A stretch of DNA of 16,299 bases from an uncultured delta proteobacterium (GCA_903860995.1 CAIOSS010000250.1:1-16299), one strand, 5' to 3'. Positions 6,566 through 14,924 are shown, counted from the stretch's first letter. The notes: generated by a model not told the origin, from the sequence alone. Made by a program: numbers and translations.

Positions 6566-7330
6566 ATGAAGGAGTCCCCCGAGGTGCAGGCGCAGGTGGC
6601 CCAGCTAGAACAGCTCGTCGAGCGCGACCGCGACCACAACTGCGGCGGCTTCGGGGTGCACCACGTGTGCGTGAAGGTCGACGCGGTGGCGCGGCTGCCG
6701 ACGCGCTTCGGGGACTTCCAGATCGTGGCCTTCTGGAACAACCGCGACAACAAGGAGCACATCGCCCTGGTGCACGGCGACGTCATCGGCGCGGCCGACG
6801 TCCCGACGCGGCTGCACTCCGAGTGCCTCACGGGCGACGCGCTGGGCTCCCTGCGCTGCGACTGCCGCGACCAGCTGGAGACGGCGCTGCGGGCGCTCGC
6901 CTCCATGGAGCGCGGCGTGCTGCTCTACCTCCGCCAGGAGGGCCGGGGCATCGGGCTGGTCAACAAGGTGCGCGCGTACGCCCTGCAGGAGCAGGGGCTC
7001 GACACGGTCGACGCCAACCGGGCGCTCGGGTTTCGCGACGACGAGCGCGACTACGCCATCGCCGCGCACATGCTCCAGAGCCTCGGGGTGCGATCGATCC
7101 AGCTGATGACCAACAACCCCGACAAGATCCGACAGCTGCAGGCGCACAACATCACCGTGAGCGGTCGGCTGCCGCACGTGATGGCCCCCAACGAGCACAA
7201 CCGCTTCTACCTGGAGACGAAGGCCGCGCGGTCGGGGCACTTCATCGACCTCGACCCGAGCGAGCGCCTGCCCGAGCAGGACGACCCCGTCGTCGTCGAG
7301 GGCGACCGCAAGAGCGATCCGCAGGGCTGA
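6566..7330 (+). CDS. ribA: GTP cyclohydrolase II, stand-alone
   Basis: Catalyses the first committed step of riboflavin synthesis, converting GTP to 2,5-diamino-6-ribosylamino-4(3H)-pyrimidinone 5'-phosphate, formate and pyrophosphate in the cytoplasm. The 254-residue protein aligns by eye with E. coli RibA at a constant offset of 33. The zinc cysteines are Cys87, Cys98 and Cys100 (HSECLTGDALGSLRCDC). DERD gives Asp159 and Arg161, matching the catalytic Asp126 and Arg128. RQEGRGIGL, the TNNPDK motif and a YLETKAARSGH end are all present. It is not fused to RibB. About 30 extra residues precede the usual start and an acidic tail of about 25 residues follows. It is 56 nt from the metacaspase stop with its own candidate promoter, so it is probably not functionally tied to that gene. 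No riboswitch-like leader fits in the gap. Confidence 0.95.
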   Translation: MKESPEVQAQVAQLEQLVERDRDHNCGGFGVHHVCVKVDAVARLPTRFGDFQIVAFWNNRDNKEHIALVHGDVIGAADVPTRLHSECLTGDALGSLRCDCRDQLETALRALASMERGVLLYLRQEGRGIGLVNKVRAYALQEQGLDTVDANRALGFRDDERDYAIAAHMLQSLGVRSIQLMTNNPDKIRQLQAHNITVSGRLPHVMAPNEHNRFYLETKAARSGHFIDLDPSERLPEQDDPVVVEGDRKSDPQG

Positions 7331-7362
7331 AGAGGGAGGGAGGGGGCCCATGGGCCTCACCG

Positions 7363-7387
7363 CCCCGGGCGACGATCGCGCCCGGGG
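7363..7387. terminator. hairpin between convergent ribA and the Cys-rich gene
   Basis: CCCCGGGCG at 7363-7371 and CGCCCGGGG at 7379-7387 are perfect 9-bp inverted arms around a 7-nt loop. The hairpin lies between two converging stops (7330 and 7415), so it could terminate transcription from both sides. There is no T tract on either strand, so it is not a canonical intrinsic terminator. Confidence 0.5.
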
Positions 7388-7414
7388 AGGGTGAAGGCAG
7401 CGGGCGCTAGCGGA

Positions 7415-10400
7415 TCAGGGGACGCAGGTGGTCGAGCGGACGGTCATCACGCTCTGCGAGCTCGCGGTGGCGAGCGTGTCGTAGCCGGGGGGCGACGAGG
7501 TGATCTGCGAGTGCACCGTCTGCGACCAGTTGGAGAGCGACGAGTTCGACGAGCCCGCCATCACCGGGTGCGCCGTGTTGGTCACCACCACGGCGTCGAG
7601 GCTCAGGCCGCCGACGCCCGCGAAGGTGCCGATGGGCACGAGCTGGCTGTACCCGCGGAAGGTGCCGCCGAACTGGCCGTCCACGTAGAGGGCGGTGCCC
7701 GGACCGTCGAGCAGCCAGGTCCAGGTGGCGCGGCGGACGGTGATGCCCTGCGTGTGGCCCATCATGTGGAGCCCGGTGAGGGCGATGCGGCCGTTGACGG
7801 CGGGCGCCCAGGTGGCGCGCGTGTCGACCGTGGTCTGGTAGTTGGCCGCCGAGGCGCCCTCCCCCATGAAGATGAGTTGGTACACCTGGAACTGCGCCGG
7901 CGTCATCGCGCGCCACTGCGCGTCGGTCACCGTGTCGACGGTGGTGCCCGCCGGGAGGTACGGCAGGATGGTCGACCCCGCCACGCCGATGGAGAGCACC
8001 CGCCGGGCGCCGCTGTTGCAGCGCAGGGCGCAGACGCCGGCCGTGCAGGTGCCGCTCGCGCACACGGTGCCGCAGGTGCCGCAGTGGCTGGCGCTGGTGG
8101 CGAGGTTGACCTCGCAGCCGTTGGCCGGGTTGCCGTCGCAGTCGCCGAAGCCCGCGGCGCAGCTCCCGATGCGGCAGGCGCCCGCCACGCAGGCGGGCGT
8201 GGCGTTGGGCAGCGAGCAGGTCGTCCCGCAGGCGCCGCAGCTGGTCACGGTGGTCTGGGTGTTCACCTCGCAGCCGTCACCGGCGGCGCGGTTGCAGTCG
8301 GCGAAGCCCGCCTGGCACACGAACGAGCACACGCCCGCCGCGCAGGCCCCGAAGGCGTTCGCGGGCACCGTGCAGACCCGGCCGCACATCCCGCAGTTGG
8401 CCGGGTCGATGGCGACCGTGGTGCACGCGCCCGCGCACACGGTCTGCGACGCCGCGCAGCCCGCCGCGCAGGCGCCTGCGGTGCACACCTGCCCCGCGGC
8501 GCACGCGCGCCCGCACAGCCCGCAGTGGGCCCGGTCGGTGAGCAGGTCGCGGCACACGTTGGAGCACGCCGTCTGCCCCGGACCGCACGAGACCACGCAG
8601 GCCCCGGCGGTGCACACCTCGCCCGCGCCGCACGAGCGGCCGCAGGCGCCGCAGTTGGCCCGGTCGGTCGCCGTGTCGCGGCAGACGCCCGAGCACGCCG
8701 TGAGCCCCGTGCTGCACGACACCACGCAGGCGCTGCCCACGCAGACCGTGCCCGATGCGCAGGCGACCCCGCACGCGCCGCAGTTCAGGCGGTCGGTGGT
8801 GGTGTCGCGGCAGGTCGCGCCGCAGCTCGTGAGCCCCGCGGCGCACGAGAGCTCGCACGCCCCGGCGTTGCAGATCTGGCCCGCTGCGCAGGTGTTTCCG
8901 CAGGTGCCGCAGTTGCCGCGGTCGGTCTGCAGGTCGCGGCAGGTGCCGCCGCAGCTGTTGAGGCCCGCGGCGCAGGACAGCTCGCACACGCCCGCGGCGC
9001 AGATGCGCCCGGCGGCGCAGGCGTTGGCGCAGGCGCCGCAGTTGAGCCGGTCGTTGTTGAGGTCGCGGCAGGAGCCGGCGCAGTTGGTCTGCCCCGTGCT
9101 GCACGACACCTCGCAGGCGCCCGCCACGCAGGCCTGGCCGCCGGTGCACGCGTTGGCGCAGGCGCCGCAGTTGAGCCGGTCGGTCTGGAGGTCACGACAC
9201 ACGCCCGAGCAGGTCGCGAGCCCGGTGCCGCACGACACCTCGCAGCTCCCCGCGGCGCACACCTGGCCGGCCGGGCATGCCGTCCCGCACGCGCCGCAGT
9301 TGGCCCGGTCGGTGAGCAGGTCGCGGCAGGTGCTGGTGCAGGCCGTCTGGCCCATGAGGCACGAGACCTCGCACACGCCCGCGTTGCAGACCTGACCCGT
9401 CGCGCAGGTCGTCCCGCACGCGCCGCAGTGGGCCCGGTCGGTCTGGAGGTCGCGGCAGGTGCCGGTGCAGTTGGAGAGGCCCGTCAGGCACGACACGGCG
9501 CAGGCGCCGCCGGCGCACACCTGGCCCGCGGGGCACACGGTGTCACACGCGCCGCAGTGGGCGCGGTCGGTCTGCAGGTCGCGGCACAGCCCGCCGCAGG
9601 TGGTGAGCCCGGAGAGGCACGACACCTCGCACGAGCCGCCCGCGCAGACCTGGCCCGCGGGGCACGCGGTGCCGCACGCGCCGCAGTGGGCGCGGTCGGT
9701 CTGCAGGTCGCGGCAGACGCCCGCGCAGGTCGCGAGCCCGGTGCCGCACGACACCTCGCAGGCGCCCGCGTTGCACACCTGGCCGCCGGGGCACGCGGCG
9801 CCGCACGCGCCGCAGTGGTTGCGGTCGGTCTGGAGGTCGCGGCAGGCGCCCGAGCACACGCTCTGGCCGGCGAGGCACGAGACCTCGCAAGCGCCCGCGT
9901 TGCACACCTGGCCGTTGGGGCACACCGCGCTGCACGCGCCGCAGTTGAGGCGGTCGGTGCGGGTGTCCGCGCAGTAGCGCTGGCCCGTCCCGGCGTCGCT
10001 CGCGCCGGCGTCACCGGCGCCGCCGCAGAGGGCGAGGGAGGCGCCGCACTCGAGGCCGCAGACGCCCATCCCGCAGACCTGACCCGCCGCGCAGGTGTTG
10101 CCGCAGGCGCCGCAGTGGGTGCGGTCGGTGGAGAGGGTCACGCACGCGCCGCCGCAGGCCTGCTGGCCCGTGGGGCAGCCGATCTGGCAGCTGCCGGCGA
10201 CGCACACCTGCGAGCCCGGGCAGGCGTTGCCGCAGGTGCCGCAGTTCTCGCGGCTGGCCTGGAGGTCGAGGCAGCGTCCGCCGCACGCCGACTCGTTGGC
10301 CGCGCAGCGCGGGCCGAGGTCGGTGCCGACGTCCGCGGCCGCGTCGGGGCCGCCGACGACGGAGTTGCCGTCGGTACAGCCCGCGACCGCGGCCCACGCC

Positions 10401-10450
10401 AGGAGCGTGAGCCAGAGCGGAAGCCCGCTCGATCTTGTTCGTTGAAACAT
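7415..10450 (-). CDS. large Cys-rich repeat lipoprotein (Stig1-like repeats)
   Basis: Predicted 1011-residue exported lipoprotein. The signal has Arg4/Arg6, a hydrophobic run and lipobox VAGC with Cys25, followed by a short Asp-rich stretch. Residues about 45-808 hold about 17 disulfide-rich repeats. The central ones are 43 residues long, have eight cysteines, and centre on CRDLQTDRxxCGACG; they resemble Stig1-type Cys-rich repeats. Two GxxDCxxxxxxGCEVN modules close the array. An insert, GGAGDAGASDAG, interrupts the third repeat. The last roughly 200 residues have few cysteines and look like a separate alpha/beta or beta domain (VYQLIFMGEG, LTGLHMMGH, TNTAHPVMAG). The ATG at 10450 has AGAGGA 8 nt upstream (10459-10464 on the + strand). 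From memory, related myxobacterial proteins can carry an inherited 'tryptophan synthase alpha chain' label; nothing here supports that activity. Function is unknown; a cell-surface or matrix role is inferred. Confidence 0.85.
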   Translation of the reverse strand: MFQRTRSSGLPLWLTLLAWAAVAGCTDGNSVVGGPDAAADVGTDLGPRCAANESACGGRCLDLQASRENCGTCGNACPGSQVCVAGSCQIGCPTGQQACGGACVTLSTDRTHCGACGNTCAAGQVCGMGVCGLECGASLALCGGAGDAGASDAGTGQRYCADTRTDRLNCGACSAVCPNGQVCNAGACEVSCLAGQSVCSGACRDLQTDRNHCGACGAACPGGQVCNAGACEVSCGTGLATCAGVCRDLQTDRAHCGACGTACPAGQVCAGGSCEVSCLSGLTTCGGLCRDLQTDRAHCGACDTVCPAGQVCAGGACAVSCLTGLSNCTGTCRDLQTDRAHCGACGTTCATGQVCNAGVCEVSCLMGQTACTSTCRDLLTDRANCGACGTACPAGQVCAAGSCEVSCGTGLATCSGVCRDLQTDRLNCGACANACTGGQACVAGACEVSCSTGQTNCAGSCRDLNNDRLNCGACANACAAGRICAAGVCELSCAAGLNSCGGTCRDLQTDRGNCGTCGNTCAAGQICNAGACELSCAAGLTSCGATCRDTTTDRLNCGACGVACASGTVCVGSACVVSCSTGLTACSGVCRDTATDRANCGACGRSCGAGEVCTAGACVVSCGPGQTACSNVCRDLLTDRAHCGLCGRACAAGQVCTAGACAAGCAASQTVCAGACTTVAIDPANCGMCGRVCTVPANAFGACAAGVCSFVCQAGFADCNRAAGDGCEVNTQTTVTSCGACGTTCSLPNATPACVAGACRIGSCAAGFGDCDGNPANGCEVNLATSASHCGTCGTVCASGTCTAGVCALRCNSGARRVLSIGVAGSTILPYLPAGTTVDTVTDAQWRAMTPAQFQVYQLIFMGEGASAANYQTTVDTRATWAPAVNGRIALTGLHMMGHTQGITVRRATWTWLLDGPGTALYVDGQFGGTFRGYSQLVPIGTFAGVGGLSLDAVVVTNTAHPVMAGSSNSSLSNWSQTVHSQITSSPPGYDTLATASSQSVMTVRSTTCVP
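8416..10007 (-). repeat. 129-bp tandem repeat array in the Cys-rich gene
   Basis: A landmark reading GGTC or TGTC on the + strand (part of the CRDLQTDR codons) occurs at 8545, 8674, 8803, 8932, 9061, 9190, 9319, 9448, 9577, 9706, 9835 and 9964. The spacing is exactly 129 nt every time. Units outside this stretch are more divergent or contain insertions. The feature ends are approximate. Confidence 0.9.
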
Positions 10451-10588
10451 TGGGAATGTCCTCTGGAATACGTCGGCGAAGAATGCACCCGCGCCCCGTG
10501 CGTGCGTGCCAGGGGAGCATATGTCTCACGGCCCTGGCCCCTGATCCAAGAGACCGCCGACGGGCGTCATGGCTGGCGCTGCGGCGGG

Positions 10589-10594
10589 TACGAT
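10589..10594 (+). promoter_or_regulatory. putative -10 hexamer (TACGAT) for the fRMsr gene
   Basis: TACGAT ends 6 nt before the ATG at 10601, so transcription would begin at about the A of the start codon. No Shine-Dalgarno sequence is present, which fits a leaderless mRNA. The rest of the 150-nt divergent region (10451-10600) shows no other clear site. Confidence 0.45.
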
Positions 10595-10600
10595 GCGCGC

Positions 10601-11131
10601 ATGAGCGAGGGTCTCGACCTGCCTCCCGCCGACCGGGGTGAAGCGCTGTCCGAGGAGCAAAGGCTGGCGCGCTTCGACGCCGCGATGCCGCAGGTGCGCG
10701 CGGTGCTGGCCGGGGAGGCCGACGCGGTGGCGCTTCAGGCCACGCTGGCGTGCCTGCTGTGGGAGGTGTTCACGCAGGCGAGCTGGTGCGGGTTCTACCG
10801 GCGGGTGGGGGAGTCGGCGCTGGCCGTGGGGCCGTACCAGGGCCCGATGGGCTGCCTGCGCATCGACTTCGCGCGGGGCGTGTGCGGGGCGGCGGCGCGC
10901 ACCGGGGAGACGCAGCTCGTGCCGGACGTAGAGGCCTTCCCGGGGCACATCGCCTGCGACGGGGCGACGCGCTCCGAGCTCGTGGTGCCGGTGCGCGACG
11001 GCGCCGGGCGGGTGCGCGCGGTGCTCGACCTGGACTCACACCGGGAGGCGGCGTTCAGCGAGGCGGAGGCCCGGCGGCTGGAGGCGCTGCTCGACGAGGT
11101 GTTCGCGAGGCGCGCGGGGGTGGTGTGGTGA
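10601..11131 (+). CDS. msrC: free methionine-(R)-sulfoxide reductase (GAF fold)
   Basis: Cytoplasmic enzyme of 176 residues reducing free L-methionine-(R)-sulfoxide to methionine, part of oxidative damage repair. It is a single GAF domain. The family signature is complete: WCGFYRR, AVGPYQGPMGCLRI, GVCGAAA, DVEAFPGHIACD, SELVVPV, VLDLDSHREAAF. The three redox cysteines are Cys85, Cys95 and Cys119, one residue offset from Cys84, Cys94 and Cys118 of E. coli YebR. An extra N-terminal segment of about 20 residues precedes the GAF core. ATG 10601 is chosen because TACGAT lies at leaderless distance; the next Met (FDAAMPQV) would remove only this segment. It is divergent from the Cys-rich lipoprotein gene and ends 18 nt from the convergent TPR gene. 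The same frame stays open far upstream, but that is a shadow of the Cys-rich repeats. Confidence 0.93.
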   Translation: MSEGLDLPPADRGEALSEEQRLARFDAAMPQVRAVLAGEADAVALQATLACLLWEVFTQASWCGFYRRVGESALAVGPYQGPMGCLRIDFARGVCGAAARTGETQLVPDVEAFPGHIACDGATRSELVVPVRDGAGRVRAVLDLDSHREAAFSEAEARRLEALLDEVFARRAGVVW

Positions 11132-11149
11132 GCGGCGCGCGGCGGCCGG

Positions 11150-14100
11150 TCAGCCGTCGCTCATCTCGCCGAGGATGATCTGCACGCTGGTCGAGGAGGG
11201 ACTGCCCGGCGGGACCATCCGCAGGTACTCGATGTACAGCCGCCGCGCTTCGGTGGGGTTGCTCCCGCGCTCGAGGTCGGCGAGCTGCCGCGTGCCCTGC
11301 ACGAACCAGCTCGGGGTCGGGTTGAGCCCCGCGCCGAGCGCGCGCACCTGAAGGAGCGCCGCCCGCGCCTCGCCCGCGCGCCCCGCGTCGCCGAGCAGCC
11401 GGCCCAGGTTGTAGAACCAGTCGCCGTGCCGCGGGTCGTGCGAGACGGCGATCTGGTAGAGCCGGATGGCGTCGTCGCGGCGGCCGAGGGCGTCGTCGAT
11501 GTCGGCCCAGGTCGCGTAGGCGTCCCAGAAGGTCTGGTCGAGCTGCGTCGCGCGGTTGATGTCGACGAGCGCCTGCGCCGCCGCGCCCTGGCGCACCCTG
11601 ATCTCCGCGCGCACCCAGTAGCCGCGCGGAAACGACGGGTCGAGCTGGATGGACTCCTCCGCCAGCTGGATCGCCCGCACGATGTCCCCGGAGCGCCGGT
11701 GCGCCTCCGCCGCGAAGGCCTTGAACTCCGCCCGCAGCGGGTTGAGCTCGATGGCGCGGTCGAGGTAGTGCACCGAGTCGACGTAGTTGCCCGCGCCCAG
11801 GCGCGCGCGGCCCATGAGGTACTGCGCCTCGGCGTTGGTCGGCTGGCTGACCACCACCGATCGCAGCATCTGGTCGGCGTCGCCGAAGTTGCCCAGCGCG
11901 ACGAGGGTCGCCGCCACGCGGTTGATGAGCTCGGGGTTGGTGGGGTCGCGCGCCAGGGCCTCGCGGAAGGTCGCCAGGGCCTCCGGGAGCTCGCCGCGGG
12001 CCTCCGCGAGCCGGCCGCGCGCGAGGGCGAGGCCGGGGTAGTCGGGGTCGATGCGGGCCACGGTGTCGAGCTGCCGGGTGGCGTCGTCGAGGCGCTGCAT
12101 GCGGCGGTACACGTCGCCGAGGGCGTAGTGGGCGCGCACGTCTTCGGGGTCGCGCTGGAGGGCGACGCGCAGCTCCTGCTCGGCGCCGTTGACGTCGCCG
12201 CGGGCGAGGCGCCCGTGGGCGAGCGCGCGGTGGATGGCCGCGTTGTCGGGCACCCGCGCGCGGGCCTCGACGAGCACCTGGTCGGCGGCGTCGTTGCGCT
12301 GCATCGCAATGAGCAGCTCGGAGAGCGAGACGTACGCGTCGAGGTTGTCGGGCTGCAGCCGGATGGCCTCGCGGAACGACTGCTGCGCCAGCGAGCGCTG
12401 GTCGTTGGTGGCGGCGAGCGAGCGCCCGAGCCAGTAGTGGAGCCGCCCGTCGTTGGGGTGCTCCTGCACCGCGGGCTCGAGCGCCGCCTTGGCGTCCGCG
12501 GGCTGGTTGAGCGACAGCGTCGACTGGGCGATGCCGATGATGGCGTCGAGGTTCTGGGGGTCGGCGCTGTGGGCGTTGCGGAAGCGAGCCTGCGCGTCGG
12601 TGAAGTTCCCCTGGCGGTACAGGATCGACCCGATGCCCACCAGCGCCGTCGCGCTGCGGGGCTCGAGCTCGAGGGCCCGCTGGAAGCGCGTCTGCGCCAC
12701 GGTCACCCGGTCGCGCGACATCTCGATCTGGCCGGCCACCACGCAGGCGTCGGCGCGCTCGGTCGGCGACGCGTAGCTCACCGCCGAGCCGCGGGCGGGG
12801 GTGCCCACCAGGTCTTGCAGCAGCGAGAGCGCGCGGGCCTGGCCCTCCTCGCGCTGCCCCACGATGCGCGCCAGCATCACGCGCGCGCCGGGGTGGTGCG
12901 CCTCGTGCTGGAGGGTCTCCTCGGCCATGCGCCGCGCCGCGGCCACGTCGCCGGTCGCGTAGAACGCCTGCGCCAGCAGGTAGCGGGAGCGCGCGGTGGG
13001 GTGCCGCTGCCGGCCCGCGGTGGCGTAGCGCAGCCACTGGGCGTTGTCGTTGAGCGCCGCCGCGGCCATCGTCGCGAGGTCGCGCCCGTTGGGGTCGTTG
13101 CGGGCGAGGCGCAGGGCCTCCCGGGGGTTGCCCCGGGCCAGCGCGTCGGAGGCCTTCGCCAGCGCCAGGAACTGCATCCCCGGCGGCGCCTCCGCGAGCT
13201 CCGCGAGGAGCGTGCGCGCGCGGCCGGTGCGCGACGGGTCGGCCCCGAAGCGCAGCACCACGAGGTTGTTGGCGTAGACGATGTACGCCTTGAGCTCGCG
13301 CTCCTTCGGCACCCGCGAGAGCGCCTGCTCGACCCGGCGCAGGCCCGCGATGGCGCGGTCGTAGGTGTCGTGCTCCATCAGCCGGTCGACGTACTGGATC
13401 GCCCGCGTCGCCGCTGCGTGCCGCTCGGGCCCGTGGAGCTGCTCGTCGAACCAGTTCTTCCCGAAGGCGCCGTACTCCGTGGTCGCGAGCGCCGCACCGC
13501 CCAGCACGCCGACGCCCAGCAAGCCGAGGGTGCCGTAGAGGGCGTACTGCATCCACGGGCGCCGGGGCCCGTCGCTCTCCGCGGCCTTGCGCACCTCCTT
13601 CTTCGCCGGCGTCACCTTCTTGGGCGACGGCGCTGGAGTGCTCTGGGCGCCCGGGTCGGCGTACCCGCGGCCCGCGGCCCCGGGGAGGGCGTCGAACTCC
13701 TGCCCGAAGTCCAGCCCCTGGCCCTGGCCCTGGCCCTGCGGCGGGAAGGGATTACCCTGGAAGGTATTCACCGCCGGCCCGCTCGGGGGCATCGGCTGGC
13801 CGATGACGTCCCCGAGGTCGAGCTCGCCGTAGTTCACGCCGCCGTGGCCGAAGCCGCGGTCGTTGCGGTCGTCCATGGACACCGCGTACTCCTCGCGCAC
13901 GGCGTTGGGGCTGGGGGCCCGCACCGACGGCAGCGCGGCGTCTCCGGCGAGGGACGGGAGGTCGTCGGAGTCGGTCATCGTGAACGAGCGGCGCTCGACG
14001 TTGACGCGCCCGAGCACCGCCTGCCGCGGGTGGCTGACCGGCATGTCGGGCTCGAGCCCTGGCAGCTCTGCGGAGCCCATCGGCAGCTCCGCTGCGCCCA

Positions 14101-14866
14101 TCGGGAGACCGGCCGCGTTCATCGGGAGACCGGCCGCGTTCATCGGGAGACCGGCCGCCATCTGGGGGAGGCCTGCTGCGATCTGCGGGAGACCGGCCGC
14201 CATCTGGGGGAGGCCTGCTGCGACCTGCGGGAGACCGGCGGACACCTGCGGGAGACCGACATTGCCTTGGTAGACTGCGGGCAGACCCGCGACCGGCACG
14301 GGCAGCCCGGCGGAGAGGGCCGGGAGGCCCACTTCTTCGGGGGGAATGGCCCGCGGGGACGGTCGCCCGGTGACGGCCTGGATGTCCGGGCGCAGCTCGG
14401 GGAGCATCGTCAGCGTGGCCTTGACGTTGGTTCCGAGCGGGGGCGCGCCCGGGACACCGGCCAAGGGGGGCACGGCCGCGCGGCGACGGGCCTCGGGCTC
14501 GGCGGGCGTCGGGAGGCCGACATCGGCGACGGACATCGGCAGGTCGACCGAGAGTTCCCAGCTAGAGTCGTTGGAGCCGGGGAGGAGATCGGGCGGCGGC
14601 GCGGGGGTGCCGCCGAGGAGCTCGGCGGCGAGGTCGGCGGGCACATCCGGGCGCGCGACCCGGCCCGGCGCGCCGGGCATCGGGAGGGCGACGGGGCGGG
14701 CTCCGTCAGGGGGGGGCAGCGCCCCCGAGAAGCCGATGGTCTCCGGGCGCTTGACCACGAAGGTGGTCTGGCACTTCGGGCATCGCATGGTCATCCCGTT
14801 GCGAGGCACACGACGCTCGTCGAGCTCGAAGGGGTTCTGGCAGCCTGGGCATCGGACCTCAAACAT
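11150..14866 (-). CDS. zinc-ribbon / GLP-repeat / TM / TPR membrane protein
   Basis: Predicted 1238-residue inner-membrane scaffold. Residues 1-40 form an MJ0042-type zinc ribbon (Cys6, Cys9, Cys29, Cys32; CPGC and CPKC knuckles). Residues about 40-435 are low-complexity and probably disordered, including a GLPxxAA heptad array at about 176-272. One hydrophobic segment (about 438-461; YALYGTLGLLGVGVLGG) follows a basic stretch (KKVTPAKKEVRKAAES), so the N-terminus should be cytoplasmic and the C-terminus periplasmic. The rest, about 770 residues, is nearly continuous TPR repeats (for example LHYWLGRSLAA, AHYALGDVYRRM, AQYLMGRARLGAGNY), about 18-20 by spacing. Cytoplasmic zinc ribbon, flexible linker and TM recall GltJ of the Myxococcus gliding machinery, but the periplasmic part differs, so that is only an architectural analogy. 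GGTGAG precedes the ATG by 2 nt. It lies 58 nt downstream of an FHA-GGDEF gene on the same strand. Confidence 0.88.
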   Translation of the reverse strand: MFEVRCPGCQNPFELDERRVPRNGMTMRCPKCQTTFVVKRPETIGFSGALPPPDGARPVALPMPGAPGRVARPDVPADLAAELLGGTPAPPPDLLPGSNDSSWELSVDLPMSVADVGLPTPAEPEARRRAAVPPLAGVPGAPPLGTNVKATLTMLPELRPDIQAVTGRPSPRAIPPEEVGLPALSAGLPVPVAGLPAVYQGNVGLPQVSAGLPQVAAGLPQMAAGLPQIAAGLPQMAAGLPMNAAGLPMNAAGLPMGAAELPMGSAELPGLEPDMPVSHPRQAVLGRVNVERRSFTMTDSDDLPSLAGDAALPSVRAPSPNAVREEYAVSMDDRNDRGFGHGGVNYGELDLGDVIGQPMPPSGPAVNTFQGNPFPPQGQGQGQGLDFGQEFDALPGAAGRGYADPGAQSTPAPSPKKVTPAKKEVRKAAESDGPRRPWMQYALYGTLGLLGVGVLGGAALATTEYGAFGKNWFDEQLHGPERHAAATRAIQYVDRLMEHDTYDRAIAGLRRVEQALSRVPKERELKAYIVYANNLVVLRFGADPSRTGRARTLLAELAEAPPGMQFLALAKASDALARGNPREALRLARNDPNGRDLATMAAAALNDNAQWLRYATAGRQRHPTARSRYLLAQAFYATGDVAAARRMAEETLQHEAHHPGARVMLARIVGQREEGQARALSLLQDLVGTPARGSAVSYASPTERADACVVAGQIEMSRDRVTVAQTRFQRALELEPRSATALVGIGSILYRQGNFTDAQARFRNAHSADPQNLDAIIGIAQSTLSLNQPADAKAALEPAVQEHPNDGRLHYWLGRSLAATNDQRSLAQQSFREAIRLQPDNLDAYVSLSELLIAMQRNDAADQVLVEARARVPDNAAIHRALAHGRLARGDVNGAEQELRVALQRDPEDVRAHYALGDVYRRMQRLDDATRQLDTVARIDPDYPGLALARGRLAEARGELPEALATFREALARDPTNPELINRVAATLVALGNFGDADQMLRSVVVSQPTNAEAQYLMGRARLGAGNYVDSVHYLDRAIELNPLRAEFKAFAAEAHRRSGDIVRAIQLAEESIQLDPSFPRGYWVRAEIRVRQGAAAQALVDINRATQLDQTFWDAYATWADIDDALGRRDDAIRLYQIAVSHDPRHGDWFYNLGRLLGDAGRAGEARAALLQVRALGAGLNPTPSWFVQGTRQLADLERGSNPTEARRLYIEYLRMVPPGSPSSTSVQIILGEMSDG
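14051..14340 (-). repeat. GLPxxAA 21-bp repeat array with a 42-bp higher-order unit
   Basis: About twelve in-frame units, mostly 21 bp, encode GLP/ELP heptapeptides. 14100-14120 and 14121-14141 are identical. 14145-14186 and 14187-14228 form a 42-bp duplication with one mismatch. This indicates recent expansion by slippage or recombination. Confidence 0.88.
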
Positions 14867-14924
14867 CGCTCACCATCCACCGCCCGTCGTGCGGGCTCTC
14901 GTTGCGGGACCGACGATGCGCCGA

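Noticed and set aside
10496..10511. TGGCAC on the minus strand as a sigma-54 -24 element for the Cys-rich gene
   Set aside because: The -12 GC at the required 10-nt spacing from the GG is missing; CG is found instead.
7391..11131. 1246-codon open frame on the + strand across the Cys-rich gene and into the fRMsr gene
   Set aside because: Only the part from 10601 encodes a recognisable protein. The upstream part is the antisense of the 129-bp repeats, where high GC and periodicity remove stops, and its translation is low-complexity Ala/Gly/Arg.
11132..11149. Terminator between the convergent fRMsr and TPR genes
   Set aside because: The 18-nt gap is GC-rich with only imperfect inverted repeats; no convincing stem could be drawn.
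14882..14896. Small hairpin GCCCG/CGGGC between the FHA-GGDEF and TPR genes
   Set aside because: Five-bp arms without a T tract are expected often by chance at this GC content.
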